Assembly: GCA_030917105.1 (NCBI GenBank)
Contig: JAUPVI010000007.1
Location: 1-17,723 of the forward strand
Direction: 5' to 3'
Source: Candidatus Babelota bacterium
Lineage (GTDB): Bacteria; Babelota; Babeliae; Babelales; JAUPTZ01
Length of the DNA stretch: 17,723 nucleotides
Of the stretch, positions 1 to 6,665 are shown piece by piece (within the stretch, counting starts at the first letter, position 1; each line of letters opens with the position of its first letter). The notes under the pieces were generated by a model. It saw only the letters and a list, made by a program, of their open reading frames with translations. It had not been told where the DNA came from and did not search any database. The position numbers were made by a program, and so were the translations under genes.

Positions 1-1663
1 ACGCCATTATCAAACACCAAAATACGATCCATATAGAGCAAGGTAGAAAGGCGGTGGGCAATGACGATGGTCGTTTGCGCTTTTTCTTTGTCACCTTTTT
101 TTTTGAGTTTTCAAAAAACTCTGCAAGTGCTGACTGAATTGAGCGTTCTGTAATCGTATCAAGTTGGGATGTTGCCTCATCAAGTATCAAGATAGGGGCG
201 TGCTTGAGAAGGGCGCGTGCTAATGCAATTCGTTGGCGCTGCCCACCAGAGAGTTTTGTACCTCGCTCCCCGACCAGCGTTTCGTATCCGTGTGGGAGCG
301 CTGTAATAAATTCATGTGCGGCTGCCTTGTGTGCTGCGGCTTCAATGTCCTTCATCGTTGCATGTGGGTTGCCGTAGGCGATATTTTCACGAATAGTACG
401 ATGAAAAAGTGATGGCTGTTGTGGTACGTAGGCGATTTTTTGGCGAAGGGAATCTTGAGTTGCTTGTGCAATCGGATGCCCATCGAGGCGAATGCAGCCG
501 CCACTCAAATCATAGAGACGGAGGAGGAGGTTTACAAAAGTACTCTTGCCGCTGCCCGAATAGCCGACGAGGCCGACTTTCTGTTTGCTTGGTATGTCGA
601 CCGTAAGGCGGTCAAAAATGAGTTTGTCCGGATGGTAGCTAAAGCGTACATGTTGAAAGGAAATTGCACCATCAGTTTTCTGAAGGTTGTGTGCTTTTGG
701 TGCGTCCTGTACTGTGAGCGGCAAATAAAAAGTCTCAAGAGCTTGTTCTACCTTGCCCCAATCATCGGAAAAATCGCGCATTTGTTCACTTAGTCGCCAC
801 AGTTGGTCTATAAGCGTGATATTGATGCTGAGGACTAAGCCAAAATCACCGGGAGTAATCTGCCCTTTTGCGCGCAGTGCTATCAAAATAATGGTACAGG
901 CTGCTTGATAGATCCAAAAGCTGAGACTTTGTACGATGTTTACTTTGAGTACAAACCAACGGCGATTCTGTGAGAGCTTTGTGTAATCGGTATGTGTTTT
1001 TTCAATGATGCGCATTTCTTCTCGTTGTCGTGCGAACAGGCGCACATTGACCATGTTGGTAATAGCATCAACGTGTGCGGCAACAACTTTCACTCCGGCG
1101 CGTGCGGCGAGAGTAAGGGAATGGTGGCGTGAGAGAGTAAGGAATGACACGGCAAGAAAGAAAGTAGTCCAGATGGCTAGAGCAAGGGCTATCCACGGAT
1201 TTATTTGGTATATCATGACAATAGTGCTGGCAACCAACGTAATGCCCAAAAGCCAGCCATCGAGTACGGTATCAATCATTGTAGGAATGACGGCAACACA
1301 GTCGACGACTTTCGCGGTTAAAGCGCCAGCGAAATTGTTTTGAAAAAAACTATAGGGTTGACGGCATGATCGTGCAAACAATGTTTGGGCAATTGTGTTA
1401 CGCAGGGCCGGCACGTACTGTATTTCTGTCCACATATCAATTCGTCGAATAGCGTTTTCTTCAACTATGTTCAGAATACCAAATGCAATTGCGTTATAAA
1501 TGAGGTCGCTTGTGTCGTTTGTGTAAGCGGCATTGATGAGGTTTTTGATGAGAATTGATTGATAAATTATGCAACCAGCAGTGGCTACGGTACCTGCTGC
1601 TGAAAGGGTGAGTAGACCTCTGAACGGCTTTGTAACAAGATAGATAAAAGAAAGAACTTTCAT
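1..1663 (-). CDS. ABC exporter subunit (membrane domain + ATPase), 3' end outside window, frame broken near the end
   Basis: Half-size ABC exporter of the MsbA/MdlB type: an N-terminal six-helix membrane domain (about residues 10-310) and a C-terminal ATPase. Visible motifs are Walker A GYSGSGKST (367-375), signature LSGGQ (471-475) and Walker B ending in D495-E496. It is collinear with the upstream gene (Walker A lysine is residue 373 in both), so the two probably form a heterodimer; the substrate is unknown. The start ATG (1661-1663) overlaps the TGA of the upstream gene by 4 nt, which implies translational coupling. After residue 519 a run of nine A (coding strand) is followed by a shifted frame: the H-loop IAHRLST and the text DRILVFDNG (window positions about 60 to 2) are read only if one A is added. 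The unshifted frame stays open to the window edge. It is either a damaged gene, a sequencing error or a slippage site. Confidence 0.88.
   Translation of the reverse strand, partial: MKVLSFIYLVTKPFRGLLTLSAAGTVATAGCIIYQSILIKNLINAAYTNDTSDLIYNAIAFGILNIVEENAIRRIDMWTEIQYVPALRNTIAQTLFARSCRQPYSFFQNNFAGALTAKVVDCVAVIPTMIDTVLDGWLLGITLVASTIVMIYQINPWIALALAIWTTFFLAVSFLTLSRHHSLTLAARAGVKVVAAHVDAITNMVNVRLFARQREEMRIIEKTHTDYTKLSQNRRWFVLKVNIVQSLSFWIYQAACTIILIALRAKGQITPGDFGLVLSINITLIDQLWRLSEQMRDFSDDWGKVEQALETFYLPLTVQDAPKAHNLQKTDGAISFQHVRFSYHPDKLIFDRLTVDIPSKQKVGLVGYSGSGKSTFVNLLLRLYDLSGGCIRLDGHPIAQATQDSLRQKIAYVPQQPSLFHRTIRENIAYGNPHATMKDIEAAAHKAAAHEFITALPHGYETLVGERGTKLSGGQRQRIALARALLKHAPILILDEATSQLDTITERSIQSALAEFFENSKKKVTKKKRKRPSSLPTAFLPCSIWIVFWCLIMA
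96..104 (-). other. A9 homopolymer (T9 on + strand) at an apparent -1 frame change
   Basis: On the coding (minus) strand nine consecutive A lie inside the ABC ATPase domain, between Walker B and the H-loop. Reading with one extra A restores the frame that encodes IAHRLST and the rest of the conserved ATPase end. A9 runs are a known substrate of transcriptional slippage (Thermus thermophilus dnaX is the classical case), and equally a common place for indel mutations and sequencing errors. Confidence 0.8.
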
Positions 1664-3402
1664 TTTTGTTCCTCTGGTAGAAATCCGTTGATTTGTGCGT
1701 TCCACAGAAGGCGATAGAGCCCTCCTTGTGCTAGGAGTTGTGCGTGTGATCCGTCTTGCACAATCTTGCCTTTGTCAAAAACCAAAATACGATTCATAGC
1801 GCGTAAAGTGGAAAGGCGATGGGCAATGACGAGGGTCGTGGCGGGAGACTGAAACCATTCTTCAAGTGATAATTGAATAGCATATTCCGTTGCTGAGTCG
1901 AGCTGGGCGGTCGCTTCGTCAAGAATCATGATAGGGGCTTTTTTGAGCAATGCACGAGCTAACGCAATTCGTTGGCGTTGTCCGCCAGAAAGTTTTGCGC
2001 CACGCTCACCGACAATGGTTTCGTAGCCATCAGGGAGCTGCATGATAAAATCATGGGCGTGCGCTTTACGTGCAGCCGTAAGTACTTCATCAGTTGTGGC
2101 GTATGCTCGACCGTAGGCAATATTTTCTTTAATCGTGCGGTGAAATAGAGAGGATTCTTGTGGTACAAAAGCAATACCTTCACGCAGTGAGTCTTGCGTA
2201 ACAGCTGCAATATCTTGGTTGTCGATGAGTATGCGCCCACCGGTGAGGTCATAGAGTCGCAGTATGAGGCTTGCAAAGGTCGACTTTCCGCTACCGGAGT
2301 AACCCACAAGGCCTACTTTTTGTCCAGCGGGTATGATAAGTGAATTGTTCTGAAATAATGCTTCTGTACCAGGGTAATTAAATTGGACTCTGTCAAAAAC
2401 AATCTCGCCGTTGGTGACTCTAAGAGGTACTGCATTGGGGACATCTTGGCTTTCAAGAGGCGTGTAGATAGTTTCAAGTGCTGCATCCACCATTCCCCAC
2501 TGATCAAAAAAGTCTCGAAGCTTGGTGTTGAGGCTCCATAACTCACGTTCGAGTGCAATATTAATACCGAGTACCAAGCCAAAGTCGCCAGCGGTAATCT
2601 GGTGATTGAGCATCATGCGGACCAGTATAAACGTACATAAGCCTTGGAAGGCCCAGTATGTCATCCCTTGAGCAAATTCAAGCTTTAGATTAAACCAGCG
2701 ACGCGCTCGGTTTGCGATGGTGTATGCTTCCTGTGTTGCGGCGATCGCGTCTGCTTCTTCTTGTTGCATGGCAAACAAACGTACGGGCAGCATATTAGTA
2801 AGTGCATCTACTAATACTGCGGTGACGCGTGAACCGGCCCGTGCAGATTCAGTTGCGAGGTGATCAAATTGCTTGAGTGTGAGAATAGAGCAGGAAATAA
2901 AAAGTAGTGCCCAGCATACAAGCCCGAGCGCAAGCCATCCGCTGATTTGCGTCATCATAGCAACGGCGAAACATATGCTTACCGCATTAATTATCATGCT
3001 GCTTATAAAGACTGATATTATTTTGGGGAGTGAAAGGGCAGCATCACCCATTTTTGCGGCAAGAGAGCCAGCAAAATTATTCTGAAAGAAGTGGTGTGGC
3101 TGGAGCATAAAGTGCTCCATAATAATTTTTGAGACATAGCTGCGGTACGGGGGCTCAAATTTGAGCATAGCCCAGTCTTGAAAGCGCCAGCTCATGCCGA
3201 CGAAGAATTCCGCTGCAATGGCAAGAGCGCCATAATGAATAAGTTGTGGTACATCTGGCATTTGAGCGGCGTTAATGAGTTGCTTTACAAGGTACGGGAG
3301 GCCAATCAAAATGCTTGCGTAGACAAAAGAGTTAGTGATGGAAACTGCCAAATAGCGGCGGAATGGTTTAGTGGTCATCCATATGAAAGGTAGTATGCGC
3401 AT
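1660..3402 (-). CDS. ABC exporter subunit (membrane domain + ATPase), complete
   Basis: A 580-aa half-transporter of the MsbA/MdlB exporter type, acting at the inner membrane. The membrane domain occupies about residues 10-310 (hydrophobic segments near 20-40, 55-70, 130-180 and 245-290). The ATPase domain has Walker A GYSGSGKST (367-375), a Q-loop in FVPQESSLF, signature LSGGQRQRIALARALL (from 471), Walker B IMILDEAT with catalytic Glu 496, and H-loop IAHRLST. All catalytic residues are present. It is the first gene of a two-gene unit with the paralogue at 1-1663, overlapping by ATGA. Start ATG 3400-3402 is preceded by an AGGA at workable distance and by a promoter at 3435-3463. The substrate (lipid, drug or peptide) cannot be told from the sequence. 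Confidence 0.93.
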   Translation of the reverse strand: MRILPFIWMTTKPFRRYLAVSITNSFVYASILIGLPYLVKQLINAAQMPDVPQLIHYGALAIAAEFFVGMSWRFQDWAMLKFEPPYRSYVSKIIMEHFMLQPHHFFQNNFAGSLAAKMGDAALSLPKIISVFISSMIINAVSICFAVAMMTQISGWLALGLVCWALLFISCSILTLKQFDHLATESARAGSRVTAVLVDALTNMLPVRLFAMQQEEADAIAATQEAYTIANRARRWFNLKLEFAQGMTYWAFQGLCTFILVRMMLNHQITAGDFGLVLGINIALERELWSLNTKLRDFFDQWGMVDAALETIYTPLESQDVPNAVPLRVTNGEIVFDRVQFNYPGTEALFQNNSLIIPAGQKVGLVGYSGSGKSTFASLILRLYDLTGGRILIDNQDIAAVTQDSLREGIAFVPQESSLFHRTIKENIAYGRAYATTDEVLTAARKAHAHDFIMQLPDGYETIVGERGAKLSGGQRQRIALARALLKKAPIMILDEATAQLDSATEYAIQLSLEEWFQSPATTLVIAHRLSTLRAMNRILVFDKGKIVQDGSHAQLLAQGGLYRLLWNAQINGFLPEEQK

Positions 3403-3662
3403 GGTAGTTTATCCTCATGGGAAAAGCGCCTGGAATAATAGCTGTTTCTCTAACGCATTGCAAATGTATTGCGGTGATGCTACGCTCCCGAGCTTTAAAG
3501 CTCCGCGGGTAAAACACCGCGTCATTGGGAGAAAGCGTAGTGACGTGGCAATAGAGGAACATGCTTCTCTGTGGTTTTGCTGGATTGTTTTGCGAGCTCG
3601 CAACGACCCGCTATCAGGCGTCTGCTTATTTTTGTTTTCTAAATTTATTGTAAAGGAACTGT
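3403..3662. other. Divergent intergenic region with nested inverted repeats
   Basis: This gap separates the minus-strand ABC pair from the plus-strand membrane gene. Beyond the ABC promoter it holds three nested dyads: an outer stem CTACGCT (3480-3486) with AGCGTAG (3534-3540), extended by CCC (3487-3489) with GGG (3527-3529); an inner palindrome GAGCTTTAAAGCTC (3490-3503); and an inner stem CGCGG (3504-3508) with CCGCG (3517-3521). Together they can fold as a three-way junction. A separate perfect palindrome TTGCGAGCTCGCAA lies at 3590-3603. No tRNA features and no coding potential that I trust were seen. Confidence 0.5.
3435..3463 (-). promoter_or_regulatory. Sigma70-like promoter of the ABC operon
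   Basis: On the minus strand TTGCAA (3463-3458) and TATTAT (3440-3435) are separated by exactly 17 nt, matching 4/6 and 5/6 positions of the sigma70 consensus. Expected transcript start is near 3428, giving a leader of about 25 nt before the ATG at 3402. Confidence 0.55.
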
Positions 3663-4148
3663 ATGTTTGACGCAGCTATTGTATATATTCAGAACTTGCC
3701 CTACTGGTTTCCATTGCTCTTTTTGTATCTTTTAATTGGTGGATTTACCGCACTCAAGCCGCGCTTGGTGTGGTTGCCGATTGCCTTTATTATTCCGTTA
3801 ATGCTCTTGGCATTGCAGATGCCGTTGGTCTTGTCCCTTTCCCATGAGTATCAGTTGTTGACAATGCTAACGCTTCTTGCTGGATTGGCTGTTGGGGGCT
3901 CAGTGTTGCGACCGCAGATTTTGCGCGCATTTCCAAAATTACGATTTGAGCTTGCAGGAGAGTGCGTGACGCTTACGCTGGTCCTTAGTATCTTTATTCT
4001 TAAGACAATCTTTGGTATTTCTGGCATTGCATGGCCGGCAGATGTTCAAATGTGGCAATGCCTGTCCGCTCTCATTGGGACTTTTGTTCCTGGCGTATTT
4101 CTTGGTCGCACCTTCTTTCTTGCTTCAATAGCTCGTCGCACTTCTTAG
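3663..4148 (+). CDS. Small multi-pass membrane protein of unknown function
   Basis: A 161-aa protein, mostly hydrophobic, with about five candidate membrane segments (roughly residues 13-30, 36-55, 64-81, 99-117 and 130-152) and positively charged short loops (KPR at 32-34, RRT at 158-160). No catalytic motif is visible. Its size and layout recall small bacterial integral membrane families such as DUF6622, but I cannot confirm membership by eye. Start ATG 3663 has a good AAAGGA ribosome site about 6 nt upstream. It stands alone on this strand: the upstream neighbours are divergent and the downstream gene is convergent with a 44-nt gap. Confidence 0.8.
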   Translation: MFDAAIVYIQNLPYWFPLLFLYLLIGGFTALKPRLVWLPIAFIIPLMLLALQMPLVLSLSHEYQLLTMLTLLAGLAVGGSVLRPQILRAFPKLRFELAGECVTLTLVLSIFILKTIFGISGIAWPADVQMWQCLSALIGTFVPGVFLGRTFFLASIARRTS

Positions 4149-4192
4149 TTGCGTGGCGGTGTGCGTGAGCGCTCCTGACAGTGTGAAAGCAA

Positions 4193-4723
4193 TCACAGTG
4201 ATGCGCGGCACTTTCTAATCATACGGAGCACTGATTCTTCTGCCGTTGGCAGCTCTTCATCAAAGGAAAACCAACGGAGCGCTTGTGATTCGCCGTTAAT
4301 AACTAGTTCATCACTCGCGCTTGTTTTAAGCAGGTACCGTACATCAAAATGGAAATGAGCAGGAATCCCTTTGTTTTGCGGAATTAGGTGGACGTCGATA
4401 TCGAAAACCTCTCTTGAAATCGGTTCAACTTTGTCGATGCCAGATTCTTCCGCTGCTTCTTTCATGGCGACACGGAGCGTATCATGGTCGCCATCGCAAT
4501 GCCCGCCGACTTGAAACCACTTGTTGAGTTTGCGGTGATGCATTAACAAGAATCGCGTCTTGTCTTTATTGAGCAAGAGAGCTGAGGCGGTGACATGTCC
4601 AAAAAGGAGTGACCGCTCAAAGGCTAGTTTGTTTTCTTCCACAAATTGGATTGTTACCTCGCGCGCCATGCGTTCGTTTTCATCCGACGGTGTATACCGC
4701 TTAAGTAGCGTTAAAAGTTCCAT
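4193..4723 (-). CDS. Nudix hydrolase
   Basis: A 176-aa Nudix-fold hydrolase of nucleoside-diphosphate-linked compounds. The Nudix box runs from G74 to I96: it keeps the metal-binding core as KEAAEE (K88-E89 ... E92-E93) followed by SG-I, while the usual early Glu is His 80 and the usual Arg is Lys 88. The N-terminal part contains GHVTASALLLN (from 42) and HHRKLNKWFQVGGH (from 62), the pattern of the group of ~170-180-aa Nudix proteins with an ADP-ribose-pyrophosphatase-like fold; the real substrate is unknown. The downstream end is convergent with the membrane gene at 3663-4148. The upstream gene on the same strand is a degenerate paralogue, 64 nt away. The start is supported by AAAGG 9 nt before ATG. 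Confidence 0.88.
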   Translation of the reverse strand: MELLTLLKRYTPSDENERMAREVTIQFVEENKLAFERSLLFGHVTASALLLNKDKTRFLLMHHRKLNKWFQVGGHCDGDHDTLRVAMKEAAEESGIDKVEPISREVFDIDVHLIPQNKGIPAHFHFDVRYLLKTSASDELVINGESQALRWFSFDEELPTAEESVLRMIRKCRASL

Positions 4724-4760
4724 GCCGCAATGCCTTTCGGTTTATGATAAGGATGGGCTT

Positions 4761-4776
4761 ATACCATAGCTGGTAT
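4761..4776. repeat. Short dyad between the two Nudix-family genes
   Basis: A perfect 6-bp inverted repeat, ATACCA then TAGC then TGGTAT, lies in the 64-nt gap between the Nudix paralogues. It could be a weak hairpin or an operator; there is no U-run, so a terminator is unlikely. Confidence 0.35.
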
Positions 4777-4787
4777 GATCGTGGCAA

Positions 4788-5444
4788 TTAGGCAGAGGGC
4801 TCCTGATTGTCTGGAAAAGCATCTTTGGGTAACGGAATTTGCTTGCGTGGAGCCGATGTGGGCACCGATTCTTTTTTTTGTACTTTTCGTTTTGGCAGAA
4901 CGCATCCGACAAGCGTGCGGCACTTTTGTACCAAATTAGTAAGTTTTGGGTCGCCTGATGGTATTGGCTCGTTGAGAGGAAACCAGCGGAGTTCGTAATA
5001 GATCCTATTACCGCTGCATGGCGCCTCTTCTTCAGTGGTTCTTAGAAGAAAACTTATCATATGCCGCTTGGTTTCGTAGAACGAGTCGGCTGGTGCAACA
5101 TTTTTTTCTACATGCACGTCAAAAACAGCAGATATTGCTGGCTCAATGGCTGAAATTGCGGTTAACGTGCGGGCGCTTTCTTGAGCAAAACCCATCAGAT
5201 CGCGCTGGTCGTTCACGAAAAAAGTTGGCGCGCTCCACTGGAGCTCACCAGGTTGGCGGATAAGCAAAAGCTTAGTTTTTTCTTTGTTGAGCAACAAGAA
5301 TGAAACGGTAAAGTGCCCTTTATAGTGGGCGCGTTTGAATGCCTCTTTCCGGTGAAGGTAGAGGAATTGTATAGTATTGTCTCGATATACCCGTTCTTTT
5401 TCGCTTGCTGGTTTGTAGCGTTCTAACATGTCTAAGAAATTCAT
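4788..5444 (-). CDS. Nudix-fold paralogue with lost catalytic box and basic C-terminal tail
   Basis: A 218-aa protein clearly related to the next gene: both start with ML/LLxRYxP, then share TIQF, a GHxTxSxLLLNK core (from 43), a xFD(I/V)xV strand, a LRWF strand (152-155) and a KCR end. The two are numbered alike through the Nudix box, which shows the loss directly: GG 73-74 is P-T, and KEAAEE 88-93 is QESART, so both metal-binding glutamates at 92-93 are gone. It should therefore not hydrolyse nucleotides by the Nudix mechanism and may be a binding or regulatory pseudoenzyme. Residues 183-218 form an extra Lys/Pro-rich, probably disordered tail. Start ATG is preceded by AAGGA about 10 nt upstream. 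It is intact and so not obviously a pseudogene. Confidence 0.82.
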   Translation of the reverse strand: MNFLDMLERYKPASEKERVYRDNTIQFLYLHRKEAFKRAHYKGHFTVSFLLLNKEKTKLLLIRQPGELQWSAPTFFVNDQRDLMGFAQESARTLTAISAIEPAISAVFDVHVEKNVAPADSFYETKRHMISFLLRTTEEEAPCSGNRIYYELRWFPLNEPIPSGDPKLTNLVQKCRTLVGCVLPKRKVQKKESVPTSAPRKQIPLPKDAFPDNQEPSA

Positions 5445-5545
5445 GGGGGAACGTCCTTCTGTTAAATAAAGTGAAATAACTAACAGCAGGCGGCTAGGTA
5501 CGGTAGTCGCTCACAGGACTATCCTAATACAGTAAAAACCTTTTA

Positions 5546-6037
5546 TCAATAGGCGTTTTGTGCTGACTCTCTCTCGCGAGCGAGTAGTTTCTCTTTAATT
5601 TCTACGCCCCAGCGGTAGCCATGGAGCTTGCCATCGCTGCCAATGACTCGATGGCAAGGGATGAAAACGGAAATTGGATTGCGCCCAATGGCATTGGCAA
5701 CGGCACGGACTGCTTTTGGTCGACCGATTTGATTTGCTATGTACTGATAAGTGGTAACGGTGCCGCAGGGTATTTTGGTCAGTTGGACCCAGACTTCGCG
5801 TTGAAACGGGGTACCACCCAGCGGGAGATTGCCTAACGCAGCGCGGTCCTCAAGCCGCGAGAGTAGAGACCATAAGACCTTATGATTATCCTCATACGTA
5901 GCTTCTGGCCAGGTAGCAGCGGCTTCTTTGGCAGCTTTTTCACCAAAGCCAAGAAAACAGAGGATGCCGTCTTCATAGACGGCAGTTAGATCTCCCAGAA
6001 GGGAGCGGACGGCGAGGTACGTATATGCTTTTTTCAT
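5546..6037 (-). CDS. ogt: Methylated-DNA--protein-cysteine methyltransferase (O6-alkylguanine repair)
   Basis: A 163-aa single-use DNA repair protein that moves the alkyl group from O6-alkylguanine in DNA to its own cysteine. The signature IPCHRV holds the acceptor Cys 128 (PCHR 127-130). Around it are TPFQREVW (76-83), TTYQYIA (95-101) with the DNA-contact helix, the arginine-finger text RAVANAIGRNP (111-121) and GYRWGVEIKEKLL (from 140). Length is normal for the Ogt/MGMT family without an Ada regulatory domain. The gene is on the minus strand with 101 nt to the Nudix paralogue and is divergent from the cold-shock gene. Start ATG 6035-6037 follows AAGGG. Confidence 0.94.
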   Translation of the reverse strand: MKKAYTYLAVRSLLGDLTAVYEDGILCFLGFGEKAAKEAAATWPEATYEDNHKVLWSLLSRLEDRAALGNLPLGGTPFQREVWVQLTKIPCGTVTTYQYIANQIGRPKAVRAVANAIGRNPISVFIPCHRVIGSDGKLHGYRWGVEIKEKLLARERESAQNAY

Positions 6038-6313
6038 CGGGGTTCCCTTTTGGCTGGATGGCGGGCACTTGGCTAGTCTGCGGCAAATTTTGGCATTTGT
6101 GAAGGGCTTTTACTCGTGGCGCCACACTGGCAGATTAAAAAATAGATTGACATTCCTGGGGGTTCTTTTAAGCTTGTGCTAGGTTTTTTAGCGTGAAAAC
6201 GCAATCAGCACCGGACGGTGCCGAATAAGTGTAGTCTGCAAAAAATCTATTTTTAATACATGCAATTGCGTTCTACGTGCTTTAAGTGCGGCGCCTCTAA
6301 GGAGTTAACTACT
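6038..6313 (+). promoter_or_regulatory. Divergent region and long structured leader of the cold-shock gene
   Basis: This 276-nt gap has no credible gene. It contains a palindrome GTGGCGCCAC (6116-6125) and a perfect -35-like TTGACA (6147-6152) without an equally good -10. The likely leader holds AACGCAAT (6198-6205), which pairs with ATTGCGTT (6265-6272), enclosing a small hairpin GCACC/GGTGC (6208-6212 with 6217-6221). A second dyad pairs AAAAATAGATT (6138-6148) with AATCTATTTTT (6244-6254). Long structured leaders are typical of cspA-type genes, where they respond to temperature; here that role is inferred. Confidence 0.45.
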
Positions 6314-6520
6314 ATGTCTATCGGTACAGTAAAATGGTTCAACACAACCAAAGGTTTCGGCTTCATTCAACCTGAACAAGGTGGTAATGATGTATTTGTG
6401 CACATTAGCGCATTACAAAGAGCTGGCATTCAATCTTTGCAAGAAGGCCAAAAAGTAAGCTATGAACTTGCAACTAGCAAGGGCAAAACATCTGCGGTTA
6501 ACCTGCAAGTTGTTGGCTAA
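6314..6520 (+). CDS. Cold-shock domain protein
   Basis: A 68-aa single CSD protein that binds single-stranded RNA or DNA and keeps RNA unfolded. RNP1 is KGFGFI (13-18) and RNP2 is VFVHIS (27-32), with VKWFN at 6-10. Size matches the CspA family. An upstream in-frame ATG at 6260 would add 18 residues, but the ATG at 6314 is preferred because it has a strong AAGGAG (6299-6304) at 9 nt, starts the fold in the usual place and matches the family length. It lies just upstream of a DEAD-box helicase in the same direction, a common cold-response pairing. Confidence 0.95.
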   Translation: MSIGTVKWFNTTKGFGFIQPEQGGNDVFVHISALQRAGIQSLQEGQKVSYELATSKGKTSAVNLQVVG

Positions 6521-6559
6521 TCCGATAATTTCGGTCAACTAAATAAATCGTCGTACAGA

Positions 6560-6580
6560 GGCGGCTGCCTGACGGTCGCC
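6560..6580 (+). promoter_or_regulatory. GC-rich hairpin between csp and helicase
   Basis: GGCGGC (6560-6565) can pair with GTCGCC (6575-6580) over a 9-nt loop, with one G-U pair; an alternative is CCTG with CAGG in the same stretch. There is no U-run after it, so it is more likely a leader element of the helicase messenger, or an RNA-end protector of csp, than a simple terminator. The rest of 6521-6665 shows nothing clear beyond a short ACGTT-A-AACGT dyad at 6635-6645. Confidence 0.35.
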
Positions 6581-6665
6581 AGGTAGGGGTGAGTATTGTT
6601 CCAGTTTTCATGGTAACTACTTTCCTCTTTTGTAACGTTAAACGTCATAAAAACAGAAAGTAATT

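Noticed and set aside
1005..1343. Plus-strand open frame opposite the ABC exporter.
   Set aside because: It is antisense to the membrane domain of a clear exporter and translates into low-information sequence.
5459..5486. Inverted repeat CTGTTA ... TAACAG upstream of the Nudix paralogue.
   Set aside because: Only 6 bp with a 16-nt AT-rich loop; too weak to call as a site.
6147..6152. Full sigma70 promoter for csp based on TTGACA.
   Set aside because: The -35 is perfect, but hexamers at 16-18 nt (TAAGCT, AAGCTT, AGCTTG) do not resemble TATAAT; kept only as a note in the leader entry.
6260..6313. Longer cold-shock protein starting at the ATG at 6260.
   Set aside because: The 18 added residues are outside the family pattern, and the ATG at 6314 has a much better ribosome site.
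6521..6665. Possible tRNA or small RNA gene between csp and the helicase.
   Set aside because: No T-arm GTTCGA-type text, no acceptor pairing and only one modest hairpin; better seen as leader or 3' end.
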